A stretch of DNA of 64,000 nt from Cyanobacteria bacterium FACHB-63 (GTDB taxonomy: Bacteria > Cyanobacteriota > Cyanobacteriia > Leptolyngbyales > Leptolyngbyaceae), in assembly GCA_014695255.1 (NCBI GenBank), contig JACJNX010000038.1, positions 1 to 64,000 of the forward strand, written 5' to 3'. The position numbers were made by a program, and so were the translations under genes. This document shows positions 33,784-42,224 of this stretch, in pieces. The notes beneath the pieces were generated by a model. The model saw nothing but the letters and a program-made list of their open reading frames with translations, did not search any database and had not been told where the DNA came from. Numbering within the stretch: the stretch's first letter is position 1; the number at the start of each line of letters is the position of its first letter.

Positions 33784-36195
33784 TCAAGCCTTCAAATCTA
33801 AGGTGACTTTCCGCAAATTGCCCGTGAAAGCGTTAGGAACTTCATAGTTGTCAACAACAGGTGTTCCTAAATCTTGACCGACATCAAACGTCTCATCTAG
33901 ACCCCAGCGATAAGGAACCGTTTTTGCAATTCGTCCCTCACCCACAGCTTTGTCATTGATGAACAATCGACCTGTTGCCCCTGCACCGGGAGCTTTACCA
34001 TCAAAATCAAAGTCAAATCTGATGCTTGATGTGCCCGTCGGAACTTTTTCGGTAGATTGAATCAAAGTACGATCGCTGCCCAAGAAATTGTAAGCAAACG
34101 TTGGTTTACCCTTATCTAGAAAGAAACTCCATCCAGCAAAGCGTCCACCTTGAGCCGCTAGAATACCCGCTCCATTGTCTTTTGGAAGTTCAACTTCTGC
34201 TGTGATACTAAACGATTTGTTTTTCAGATCAGGGGCGCTCCCTTCAGGAATCCCAACTGCACCCGGATAGTACACAAAGTGGGTTCGACCTGCAACCAAA
34301 CTCGGACGACTGCTGACATCAAAGCGATTCAAAATGCGATCGTCTAAAGGCAATACGTTGTATTTACGAGCCTCTGAGAGAAACAATTTCTGGAGTTGCT
34401 GCAACTTTGTTGGGTTCTTCTCGGCTAAATTGTTCGCCTCACTAAAGTCCGATGCAACGTTGTACAGTTCCCAGGCATCTTGATCAAAGGTTGTCCTGGA
34501 AACAGCCTCCCACGGTAAGCGACCGTGACGAGCAGCAGCGATCCAACCCTTGTCATATATCGCTCGATTGCCAAACATCTCAAAATACTGTCTGTCATGA
34601 TGAGACGGTTCTTTCGGATTGTCAAAGGTGTAGACCAAACTTGTTCCTTCGATCGGTTGTTGTTCCACGCCATTTACCCGCTCAGGTGGCGTAATTCCTG
34701 CGGCTTCAAAAATGGTCGGTGCAATGTCGATTACATGATGAAACTGAGTGCGAAGTCCGCCGCGATCGTTGATGCGATCGCCCCAAGCAATAACTAAGGG
34801 ATCGCGTGTTCCGCCAAAGTGTGAAGCAATCTGCTTTGTCCATTGAAAGGGTGTGTTCATTGCCCAAGCCCAAGCAGCATGGAAATGATTGAAGGTTTTA
34901 GGGCTACCCAACTCATCGAGTGAGGCTAACAAAAGCTTTGGATCTTCGGGTACACCGTTGAACACTTTGAGTTCATTTACGCTGCCTGTTAAGCCTCCTT
35001 CCGCACTCGCACCATTATCACCAGCAATGTAGATTACAAGTGTATTGTCGAGTTCTCCCAGTTGGTCGATCGCATTAATCAACCGTCCGACTTCCGCATC
35101 AGTATGGGCAGTAAATCCAGCAAACACTTCGGCTTGATGAGCATAGAGTTTCTGTTCTTCTTTAGATAAAGAATTCCAAGCAGGGAACTCTTCCGGACGT
35201 GGAGTCAGTTTCGCATCCTCCGGAATCACCCCTAATTGTTTCTGATGTGCAAAAATTTCCTCACGTAACTGATCCCAACCTTGATCAAATTTGCCTTTGT
35301 ATTGATCAATCCAAGCTTTGGGGGCGTGATGCGGTGCGTGAGTGGCTCCAGTTGCAAAGTAAGCGAAGAATGGTTTATCTGGCGCGATCGATTGTTGCGC
35401 TTGAATCCAAGAAATTGCGTGATCTACTAAATCTGGAGTCAAATGATAGTTCGGATTGTCGATCGATTTTTGAATGCGCTTAGTATTCTCGACTAAAGCA
35501 GGACTCCACTGATTTGTATCTCCACCCAGAAAGCCATAGAAATACTCAAATCCTAGCTGAGTGGGCCAGCGATCGAACGGTCCTGCTGCACTCGTTTCGC
35601 TGTCCGGTGTGTTGTGCCATTTTCCAAAGGCGGCTGTGTTGTAACCATTCTGCCGCAGCACTTCTGCCACGGTTGCTGCACTCTTTGGCAAGATTGTTGT
35701 ATAGCCTGGAAATCCTGTTGCCAGCTCTTCTACCACACCTGTATTTACGGAATGATGGTTCCGCCCAGTGAGCAATGCTGCTCTGGTCGGAGAACAAAGC
35801 GCCGTCACATGAAACTGGTTGTAGCGTAATCCTCGTTCTGCTAATCGCGTGAAATTCGGAGTCTCGATCGGGCTTCCAAATGTGCTGGTCTGCCCAAATC
35901 CCATGTCGTCGAGCAGAATGAGCAATACATTCGGAGCTTTCTCTGGAGCAGAAACCGACTTTGGAAAATCGGGTTTAGAGTCTTCGTAGGTAATGCTAAC
36001 TTTACCTTGAAATTCTGGCTCTGGAGCGGGCAACACTTTAGAGGTTGCTGCATATCCAGGGTGAGCAAACAAGGTGAGAATGCTCAAAATTACAAATGCG
36101 ATCGCGATCGTTTGAATCACTCGCTTTACAGCTTGCCAAAAAATCCTCTGTATCCTCGTTTCTTGTCGTACTCTCATTGTCTGAATGATTGCCAT
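33784..36195 (-). CDS. Exported type I arylsulfatase with a single cysteine
   Basis: 803 aa. N-terminal hydrophobic signal/anchor (IQTIAIAFVILSILTLFAHP) ending near GYA-A. Sulfatase motifs: NVLLILLDDMGFG (metal-binding Asp pair), ALCSPTRAALLTGR with Cys134 in C-x-P-x-R (converted to formylglycine), FGKWHNTPD, ATHAPHHAPKAWID, and YIAGDNGASAEGG. A C-terminal ~180-aa beta-rich domain resembles a concanavalin-type fold. It should hydrolyse sulfate esters in the periplasm or outside. Cys134 is its only cysteine and only three methionines occur in the mature part. RBS GAGG upstream; 9 nt after the FGE gene that activates it. Confidence 0.95.
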   Translation of the reverse strand: MAIIQTMRVRQETRIQRIFWQAVKRVIQTIAIAFVILSILTLFAHPGYAATSKVLPAPEPEFQGKVSITYEDSKPDFPKSVSAPEKAPNVLLILLDDMGFGQTSTFGSPIETPNFTRLAERGLRYNQFHVTALCSPTRAALLTGRNHHSVNTGVVEELATGFPGYTTILPKSAATVAEVLRQNGYNTAAFGKWHNTPDSETSAAGPFDRWPTQLGFEYFYGFLGGDTNQWSPALVENTKRIQKSIDNPNYHLTPDLVDHAISWIQAQQSIAPDKPFFAYFATGATHAPHHAPKAWIDQYKGKFDQGWDQLREEIFAHQKQLGVIPEDAKLTPRPEEFPAWNSLSKEEQKLYAHQAEVFAGFTAHTDAEVGRLINAIDQLGELDNTLVIYIAGDNGASAEGGLTGSVNELKVFNGVPEDPKLLLASLDELGSPKTFNHFHAAWAWAMNTPFQWTKQIASHFGGTRDPLVIAWGDRINDRGGLRTQFHHVIDIAPTIFEAAGITPPERVNGVEQQPIEGTSLVYTFDNPKEPSHHDRQYFEMFGNRAIYDKGWIAAARHGRLPWEAVSRTTFDQDAWELYNVASDFSEANNLAEKNPTKLQQLQKLFLSEARKYNVLPLDDRILNRFDVSSRPSLVAGRTHFVYYPGAVGIPEGSAPDLKNKSFSITAEVELPKDNGAGILAAQGGRFAGWSFFLDKGKPTFAYNFLGSDRTLIQSTEKVPTGTSSIRFDFDFDGKAPGAGATGRLFINDKAVGEGRIAKTVPYRWGLDETFDVGQDLGTPVVDNYEVPNAFTGNLRKVTLDLKA

Positions 36196-36204
36196 CTTTG
36201 ATCC

Positions 36205-37179
36205 TCATTTCAAGTTTTTGACCAAACGAAATCCAATGTGGGTCGTTCCAGTATCAGGAGCCTGCGATTCTCGTGCTGCTGGACGGAAGCGACTGCAATA
36301 GTTCGGCGCACAAAGATATGAGCCACCTTTAATCACGTGCAAGACTGGTTCTTCTAGCTTGTTGGCATCAGAGCTTTCGTGTTGAGCCGTTGGATTAATT
36401 TGATGCGCTTTACCACTGTGCCCAACGCGGTACCAATCCGTTGTCCATTCCCAAACGTTCCCTGCCATATCGTAGAGACCATAGCTATTTGGAGGAAAAG
36501 AACCCACTGGAGCAGTTCCAACATAGCGATCGACCTGTGTATTAAAAAACGGAAACATACCCTGCCATGTGTTTGCCTTTGTCGCAGAATACTGGTTGCC
36601 CCAAGTGTAGGTTGCCCGATCGAGTCCCCCTCGCGCAGCATATTCCCACTGTGTTTCTGTTGGAAGTTCTTTCCCTGCCCACTTCGCATACGCTACAGCA
36701 TCTTCATAAGCAATGTGAACAACCGGATAGTTGTCTTTACCCGCGATCGTACTTTCCGCACCAAATGGATGTTTCCAACTCGCGCCCGTTGTCCAGTGCC
36801 ACCAACTTAAAAATTGTTCTCCAGGTTTCGTCATTTGAAAGACCAATGATCCCGGCGATCGCTCTTCTTCAGAAAGATTGGGAAACTGTTCTTTAGAAAG
36901 GGGACGTTCAGCAACAGTGACATATTGGGTTGCTTGGACAAACTTAGCAAATTGAGCATTCGTCACTTCAGTCCGATCAATACAGAAGCGATCGACCGTA
37001 ACATCACTTGCCGATCGCTCTTCTGGATAGTTCGAGAGCTCTGATCCGATCGTAAAGTTGCCGCTTGGAATCAACACCATCTCCTCTGGACAAGGTGAAG
37101 CCGCCCATGCGAAGTTCGAGCAACAAAAGACAAAAGTAATGAGGCAAAGTGCTATCGCACTCTGAAAATAACGCAGCAC
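36205..37179 (-). CDS. Formylglycine-generating enzyme, secreted
   Basis: 324 aa from a GTG at 37179. Signal peptide ALCLITFVFCCSNFAWA then AS. FGE-sulfatase domain: FTIGSELSNYPEERSASDVT, DRTEVTNAQFAKFVQATQYV, LPTETQWEYAARGG, YGLYDMAGNVWEWTTDWY, and GGSYLCAPNYCSRFRPAAR. The cysteine pair at about residues 290 and 295 matches the copper-binding active pair of aerobic FGEs. It converts the sulfatase Cys to formylglycine, here apparently after export, as both proteins carry export signals. First gene of the FGE-sulfatase-BASS operon. Confidence 0.95.
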   Translation of the reverse strand: MLRYFQSAIALCLITFVFCCSNFAWAASPCPEEMVLIPSGNFTIGSELSNYPEERSASDVTVDRFCIDRTEVTNAQFAKFVQATQYVTVAERPLSKEQFPNLSEEERSPGSLVFQMTKPGEQFLSWWHWTTGASWKHPFGAESTIAGKDNYPVVHIAYEDAVAYAKWAGKELPTETQWEYAARGGLDRATYTWGNQYSATKANTWQGMFPFFNTQVDRYVGTAPVGSFPPNSYGLYDMAGNVWEWTTDWYRVGHSGKAHQINPTAQHESSDANKLEEPVLHVIKGGSYLCAPNYCSRFRPAARESQAPDTGTTHIGFRLVKNLK

Positions 37180-37214
37180 AAAATTTGAAGCTTTCCTTAA
37201 ATGTCAATTTAGAC

Positions 37215-37240
37215 TACGGTAAGCTTATAGAATTACCGTA
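37215..37240. promoter_or_regulatory. Palindrome upstream of the FGE-sulfatase operon
   Basis: TACGGTAA (37215-37222) / TTACCGTA (37233-37240) with a 10-nt centre, 36 nt upstream of the FGE start. The core CTACGGTA recurs in the ssu promoter region (42100-42107). Candidate operator; binding protein unknown. Confidence 0.4.
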
Positions 37241-37314
37241 TTAAAGACTAAGCCAAGTCTGCCACATCTCCCTGCATAAGACAAGATCTGTAAGCATTTT
37301 GAAAGGAATCGTTC

Positions 37315-37898
37315 ACGAGCCAAGTATTACGAGAAGTTCTGTTTGCAAATGAAGCCTACACTAACAGCTTCGGCGATAAAGGTAGCTTGCCTTTACCGCC
37401 GGGTCGTCGCTTTGCAATTCTTACCTGTATGGATGCTCGTCTTGATCCTGCTAAATATGCAGGACTTTCGGAAGGAGGTGTTCATGTCATTCGCATGCCG
37501 GAGGACAGGCCAGCGATGATGCAATCCGCTCACTCGTCATTTCCTACAAGCTATTGGGGACTCGTGAATGGTTTGTGATTCATCGTTCAGATTGCGGAAT
37601 GCAATTGTTTATAGATGAAATTATTCGTGGTTTGTTAGCAAAGAGTTCGGAGACTGCCACGATCGATGATTCCGATTGGCATGATGTTGGCACAAGTGAT
37701 GGCTCGGATGAAGATGGATTTATTGATTGGTTAACCTTCAAAGATTTGGCGGAGAGTGTTTCAGTGGATGTAAAGCGAATTCGCAATCATCCCTCAGTTC
37801 CCTCTAGTATTCCAATTTATGGATACATCTACGATGTCAAAACCGGAAAGCTGATCGAAGTTCCTGAAGCAGCAAAAATTGGCAAAGCCGAAGCATGA
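37315..37898 (+). pseudogene. Beta-carbonic anhydrase/COS hydrolase-like protein, broken
   Basis: The frame reads [20 protein letters not shown], then [20 protein letters not shown] (zinc Cys and Asp), then a one-base loss near 37495, then [20 protein letters not shown] and [12 protein letters not shown]. It ends [20 protein letters not shown] at 37898. Three lesions: ACG at 37315 where ATG is expected (AAGGA upstream), the frameshift, and Arg instead of the zinc-ligand His in the H-x-x-C motif (IHR-SDC). The subtype resembles class D beta-CAs, which include carbonyl sulfide hydrolase, relevant in a sulfur island. Confidence 0.8.
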
Positions 37899-37997
37899 CT
37901 CTGGAAGTGAAAAAGCGCGATCGCTAAACGGGCAAAATTTTGTGATCTACGGCTTTCTAAGCGGAAGCAACACATTACATTAATTCAATCAAAGTAG

Positions 37998-38030
37998 CGC
38001 TTCTACACCCTCTAGAAAGATGTAGAAGCG
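37998..38030. terminator. Hairpin between convergent units
   Basis: CGCTTCTACA (37998-38007) and TGTAGAAGCG (38021-38030) form a perfect 10-bp stem with a 13-nt loop. It lies downstream of the 38059 gene (minus) and the broken CA gene (plus), so a bidirectional terminator is likely, though no T run follows. Confidence 0.5.
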
Positions 38031-38058
38031 CGTGGAGGAACACAATGATTGGGCTTAC

Positions 38059-38388
38059 CTATGCTAAAGATTGACCAGCATTACTCAACAGTTGACCAAG
38101 TTCCTGTAGTTTACCTGTGAGTTCTGAGTCTGCGCCTGATGCCGCAGCACTGGTCTGTGAGCCAAGTTGAGAAAGCGTTTGACCGATCTCTTGCTGGCTA
38201 CCACCTCCGCTTGTTAGTAAACTTTTGAGTTTCACCAGATTGTTTGCGATCTCTGTTGCACCTAAACCTCTTACTTGTTGCTCGAAGCCATCGATAACTT
38301 GAACAGCAGTGTCTGCTGGAACAGAGGTTAATCCGCCTTTTAGGGCAGAAATGACCTGATCGATATCAGTTGCGGAAGATGTTGCCAT
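38059..38388 (-). CDS. Small hypothetical protein, 109 aa, methionine- and cysteine-free
   Basis: Start ATG 38388 with GAGG upstream (a longer frame to 38427 is less likely). Sequence is helical and low in complexity: DIDQVISALKGGLTSVPADT, GFEQQVRGLGATEIANNLVK, LLTSGGGSQQEIGQTLSQLG, then SELTGKLQELGQLLSNAGQS. Similar small Ala/Ser/Gln-rich proteins occur in cyanobacteria without assigned function. No methionine after the start and no cysteine, in keeping with its neighbours. Preceded by an AT-rich promoter region and followed by the hairpin at 37998. Confidence 0.65.
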   Translation of the reverse strand: MATSSATDIDQVISALKGGLTSVPADTAVQVIDGFEQQVRGLGATEIANNLVKLKSLLTSGGGSQQEIGQTLSQLGSQTSAAASGADSELTGKLQELGQLLSNAGQSLA

Positions 38389-38608
38389 ATAAACCTCAGT
38401 GCTTATAAACCTAGAGCCTGTAGACAAAAAGCTGTTCAGCTTGGTTGGGCCGCTGTGCCTTTTGAATATACGATAAGCCTACCGGTTAGCTGGAGTTATA
38501 ATCAAGTGATGCAGGTAACAAATGTCAAATACTTTGAAACAAAATATTCAACCGAATTCGGCTGTGCTGACTAACTGAACTTGCGTAAGCAGCTGGATGC
38601 AGTTAAGC

Positions 38609-38711
38609 TAAGACCCTCATCCCCTAACCCCTTCTCTCCCAGGGAGAAGGGGAAACGAACGCTTTATTTCTTGCTCACTCTTCTCAGGGAGAGAGTTGGG
38701 GTAAGGGTCTT
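38609..38711. repeat. Dispersed cyanobacterial inverted-repeat element
   Basis: Starts TAAGACCCTCATCCCCTAAC and ends GTTGGGGTAAGGGTCTTA, so the ends are imperfectly complementary. The centre contains CTTCTCTCCCAGGGAGAAGG. This 'CCCTCATCCCCTAACCCC' sequence is a familiar dispersed repeat in filamentous cyanobacteria, probably a small MITE-like element. The rest of the 38389-38907 interval shows no gene. Confidence 0.75.
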
Positions 38712-38907
38712 ACGAGCATTTTGTGTTTAATTGAGCCTACCTACTTAGAAGCCGGCGAAAATTCTAGATATCAAATTGTGTTACGAACTGCTTGGTTTTC
38801 TTATTTACCTATATGATGGTGAAAAGTCTTTTTACTACGGTTGCTCGATCAAGCTTTGTATTCGTTAGGCTTTCGACTGTATAGTATTCGCAAGTCATCT
38901 TCTATCA

Positions 38908-39098
38908 TGTTCACTCGACTGTTACTACTGCTCAATGGCGGGCAGAAACAACCTCTGTCAACGCTGCTGAAATCCGACTTAATAACCATCGCAACTCTTT
39001 TTCTTATGGCATTTGGAGTTAGTGCTACTATTACTGTCTTTACCCCAGAACCACAAACAGATTTAGACACTAGCAAGCTTCAGTTTGTTGATTTTTAA
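38908..39098 (+). CDS. Small membrane-associated hypothetical protein, 63 aa
   Basis: From ATG 38908: a basic start, then KSDLITIATLFLMAFGVSAT, a likely membrane segment, and a polar tail TPEPQTDLDTSKLQFVDF. A longer frame from 38841 exists. No family recognised and no clear RBS; it could be a real small membrane protein or a chance frame. Confidence 0.35.
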
Positions 39099-39824
39099 GA
39101 TGACCGGGCTAACGTTTTTGATAAATTTGATAAAACGATGGATTCACAAAGCTAAATCCTGGAACCTTGTCACTCGTTTCAGGATTTAGTTTTGAATCGT
39201 TGCCAGGATACCTGTTGCTTTGTTCTCAACCGGAGAAGTAGTTGCCACTGGACTACTCGCAGGAGAGGTGGCTGGACTATTTGCTGTCGTACTTGGCTGA
39301 TTGAAACAGTTGCCTAACATAGTTTCTCTGAACTAACACCATGGTTTTAAGCGATTACGAGCGGAGCCTCTATTGGAATTTAATCAAGACGAAATGCAGA
39401 TTAAGCATAAGGAACTGACTTCTGAATCCAAAAAACCTCAATATGGCCTAATCAAATTATAAAAATACAATAAGCCAGTAGAAATATTGTAGTTAACCTC
39501 TCAGGGTCTAATGTCTCACACATCACATCAGGATTGCAAGCACTTCAGAGATGCAATTTCAAAGCTGAAGATAATGTAATTTGAACAACAAAGATAATGT
39601 AAATTGGAATACGAAAAGCTTAAGAGGGTGTTTTAAGAGTTATCGTTCCTTGCACTCACCCGCCCCGGATTTTTAATCCGGGTTTAATGGAACAAAGTCC
39701 AGTAAAGGGACTGAAGAGAAAGCACGAACTGGCTTTCAGTCCCTTTACTGGACTTCGCACGGCTAGCCCCAACGTTCAGTCGAGGGGCCAGATAGCAACG
39801 AAGCGAAGAGCCTTTCAAACATCT
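39099..39824. other. Non-coding region with repeats
   Basis: About 725 nt without a supportable gene. It holds CCCGGATT-TTT-AATCCGGG (39664-39682), a hairpin likely to be a terminator, and the long inverted repeat at 39695-39755. The short frames here have no protein-like content. Confidence 0.5.
39695..39755. repeat. Perfect 21-bp inverted repeat
   Basis: AAGTCCAGTAAAGGGACTGA-A at 39695-39715 is exactly complementary to 39735-39755, with a 19-nt centre. It is too strong to be random and has no T tail, so it may be a mobile palindromic element or structured RNA. Confidence 0.85.
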
Positions 39825-40283
39825 TTAAGACCTCCAGTAATATTCGATATTAGGTTGACCGTTAAATGAATTGACGGATTTCTTGCCGGGTTTGAACCCA
39901 TGTCGCTCGTAAAACGATCGCGCTCTCAAATTCTCCTGTAATGTGCAAAGTGTTAATTCTTGTGGACAAATTGCCTTTGCTTGATCCAGTAAAGCTGCTC
40001 CAATTCCCTGACTTTGATATTGAGCATCGACAAAAAGTTGGTCAATCCATTGTCGATCGACCAAAATCACAATAAATCCCGCAATTTGATTCTCGATTTC
40101 TGCGACCCAGATTGATCCCTGCACAACAAGTTCTTCTCGAAATCGCGCTTCCCAAGCTGAGTAAGGATAGGGGTGTTGTAGGTGTGGGAATGTCTGATGC
40201 CAAGTCCGATACCAAAGGGCGACGATCGGATCAAAATCGCTCGATCGATAAGTGCGGATAGTAGTCCTAATTTGCTGGTTCAT
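39825..40283 (-). CDS. GNAT-family N-acetyltransferase
   Basis: 152 aa, ATG 40283. GNAT fold: IRTYRSSDFDPIVALWYRTW at the N-terminus, SIWVAEIENQIAGFIVILVD (beta4), QLFVDAQYQSQGIGAALLDQ (acetyl-CoA loop Q-x-x-G-x-G-A) and RARSFYERHGFKPGKKSVN (C-terminal). Acetylates a small molecule or peptide amine; substrate unknown. Same strand as a second GNAT 70 nt upstream and an aldo/keto reductase further upstream. Confidence 0.88.
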   Translation of the reverse strand: MNQQIRTTIRTYRSSDFDPIVALWYRTWHQTFPHLQHPYPYSAWEARFREELVVQGSIWVAEIENQIAGFIVILVDRQWIDQLFVDAQYQSQGIGAALLDQAKAICPQELTLCTLQENLRARSFYERHGFKPGKKSVNSFNGQPNIEYYWRS

Positions 40284-40353
40284 GTAGTAACATTCGCTTT
40301 TTGCAACACTCCTAACCGTCTTAGCTCCGGTAACAGATTCTACCTAGTGTTGC

Positions 40354-40809
40354 TTACAAAGCTCTACTAAAAGTCGCTTGTGTTTTCAGAAGGCTGTAGC
40401 CCAGATGCTCATAAAAACGATGAGCTTCTTCGCGAATCACATTCGAGCGGACGAGGACTGCATGACAATTCTGCGATCGTGCCCATTGTTCACCGGATTG
40501 CAAGAGCGATCGACCAATTCCAAGCTTGCGATACTGCTCGTCAACGACTAAACCCTCTACAACTGCTTGCCGTCCTATCAGGAGCGTATCTGCAATTCCT
40601 ACTTGAATCCAGCCAGCAACAAGCGTGTCAGGAAGGTGTGCAGTATAGATAATATGATCTGATTGGGTGATCAGGCGCTCAAGACGGAACTGTATTTCCT
40701 CGATCGAGGTCGGATAGTCCAATGTATCAGCAAGCTTGGCAATGCCTTTAACATCTGACAATTTAGCTGATCGAATTAGAATAGGCTCAAACATTTGAGA
40801 AGCCATCAT
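40354..40809 (-). CDS. GNAT-family N-acetyltransferase
   Basis: About 151 aa. ILIRSAKLSDVKGIAKLADT start, EGLVVDEQYRKLGIGRSLLQ acetyl-CoA loop (R-x-x-G-I-G), and RSNVIREEAHRFYEHLGYSL end. The start lies inside a 16-nt tandem duplication (40794-40825), so ATG 40809, 40806 or 40794 (MFEPIL) are all possible. Only 15 nt after the aldo/keto reductase stop. Substrate unknown. Confidence 0.88.
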   Translation of the reverse strand: MMASQMFEPILIRSAKLSDVKGIAKLADTLDYPTSIEEIQFRLERLITQSDHIIYTAHLPDTLVAGWIQVGIADTLLIGRQAVVEGLVVDEQYRKLGIGRSLLQSGEQWARSQNCHAVLVRSNVIREEAHRFYEHLGYSLLKTQATFSRAL

Positions 40810-40825
40810 TTTGAGAAGCCATCAT
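40794..40825. repeat. 16-nt tandem duplication over a start codon
   Basis: TTTGAGAAGCCATCAT at 40794-40809 is repeated exactly at 40810-40825. On the minus strand this duplicates ATGATGGCTTCTCAAA around the GNAT start and the aldo/keto reductase stop. A slippage duplication. Confidence 0.9.
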
Positions 40826-41862
40826 TAGGGGGTAGGATTTGGATATTGAGTGTAAACCGCTTCAATATCACTCAAAATTTCTTGAGTTAGTTCCACATTC
40901 ACACTATCAATGTTTTCTCGAAGTTGCTCCAATGTTGTCGCACCAATGATTGTGCTGCTAACAAACCAGCGACTTCGCACGAAGGCTAATGCTAACGTCG
41001 TTGGGCTTAGTTCGTGGCGTTGCGCCACTTCGACATAAGCCGCCACCGCTTCGTTCACTTTCGGCTTAAGGTAGCGCTGACCGAACCTGTCAAACAATGT
41101 AATCCGAGTTTTACCAGGATCGCCTGTCAAATATTTCCCAGTCAGAAATCCAAACGCTAAAGGACTGTAGGCTAATAAACCAATATTCTCTCGGTAGGTT
41201 GCCTCTGCTAGGGCTGAATCAAACACGCGATTTAAGAGACTGTAGGCATTCTGAATTGATATCACTTTTGGCAATCCAAGTTGTTTTGCTAGGTAACTGA
41301 AAGTTATTACACCCCACGGCGTTTCGTTGCTGAGTCCCAAGTAGCGAATCTTGCCTGTTTTGATTACATCCGCGAACACTTCTAACTGTTCAGCGATCGA
41401 AACCGTTTCTCGCTCTTGCTTGGGATCAAAAATGGTTTGCCCGAACTGAGGCACATATCGATCGGGCCAATGAATCTGGTACAAATCAATGTAATCGGTT
41501 TGTAGGCGCTTCAGGCTATCATCGACAGCTTGTTTGATATTGTCGCGATCGACCTGATTTACGCCATTCCGCACCCACTTAAAGCGCCGTCCCGCTCCAA
41601 TAATTTTAGTCGCAACAATAATCTGATCTCGCGGCTGATGTTTGAGCCATTCACCGATGTAAGTTTCAGTTACACCATACGTTTCAGCATGGGGTGGAAC
41701 TGGGTACATTTCTGCGGCATCAATGAAATTTATGCCTTGATCAATCGCGTAATTGAGCTGTTGATGGGCTTCTTCGATCGTATTTTGCTGCCCAAAGGTC
41801 ATTGTGCCAAGGCAGATTTCAGAAACCTTGAGATTGCTTTCGCCAAGAGAGTTGTACTGCAT
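40825..41862 (-). CDS. Aldo/keto reductase (Tas-like)
   Basis: 345 aa. (Beta/alpha)8 AKR: GESNLKVSEICLGTMTFGQ, INFIDAAEMYPVPPHAETYG with the catalytic Asp and Tyr, IIVATKIIGAG with the Lys, and DLYQIHWPDRYVPQFGQT with the His. The NADPH site is SSTIIGATTLEQLRENID. It reduces aldehydes or ketones; in sulfonate-degrading neighbourhoods AKRs may reduce the aldehyde released by desulfonation (inference). Divergent from the ssu operon, sharing a 360-nt control region. ATG 41862. Confidence 0.92.
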   Translation of the reverse strand: MQYNSLGESNLKVSEICLGTMTFGQQNTIEEAHQQLNYAIDQGINFIDAAEMYPVPPHAETYGVTETYIGEWLKHQPRDQIIVATKIIGAGRRFKWVRNGVNQVDRDNIKQAVDDSLKRLQTDYIDLYQIHWPDRYVPQFGQTIFDPKQERETVSIAEQLEVFADVIKTGKIRYLGLSNETPWGVITFSYLAKQLGLPKVISIQNAYSLLNRVFDSALAEATYRENIGLLAYSPLAFGFLTGKYLTGDPGKTRITLFDRFGQRYLKPKVNEAVAAYVEVAQRHELSPTTLALAFVRSRWFVSSTIIGATTLEQLRENIDSVNVELTQEILSDIEAVYTQYPNPTP

Positions 41863-41974
41863 GAATGAGATTCAAAACTGAAGGGACAGTCTACCAAACT
41901 TTACCGACAGTACTGTACCAGAGCAATTTGAACTCTTCAACCTCTGATCTTTGGCATCCTCCGAGAAGAACTAG

Positions 41975-42110
41975 ATCTACTACCGTAGATGGTGCTAGAT
42001 GCGTCAGAGCAAGCCGCACAAAAACTTGGAAAACTCCAAAAATTTTGTATTACCCAATACTCATTTTTTCAGGGCTGATGTGGAAAAGTAATAAAACATC
42101 TACGGTAGAT
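41975..42110. promoter_or_regulatory. Candidate operators in the AKR-ssuB control region
   Basis: Two inverted repeats with the same arms: ATCTAC-TACC-GTAGAT (41975-41990) and ATCTAC-G-GTAGAT (42098-42110), the second followed by TGGTAGGAATACC. The same arms, as ATCTACAAA/TTTGTAGAT, lie upstream of the other sulfonate-binding gene (25872-25903). They probably bind a regulator of sulfur-limitation genes. Confidence 0.5.
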
Positions 42111-42224
42111 TGGTAGGAATACCGTATTTTAGTTGCTTGAGCAACTTTTTCGATCCCTTATCTCTCTACCCAGCCCAATCACTTCTCAAGCTTGCACCTG
42201 TTGAACTATACCGGAGGCTACTCA

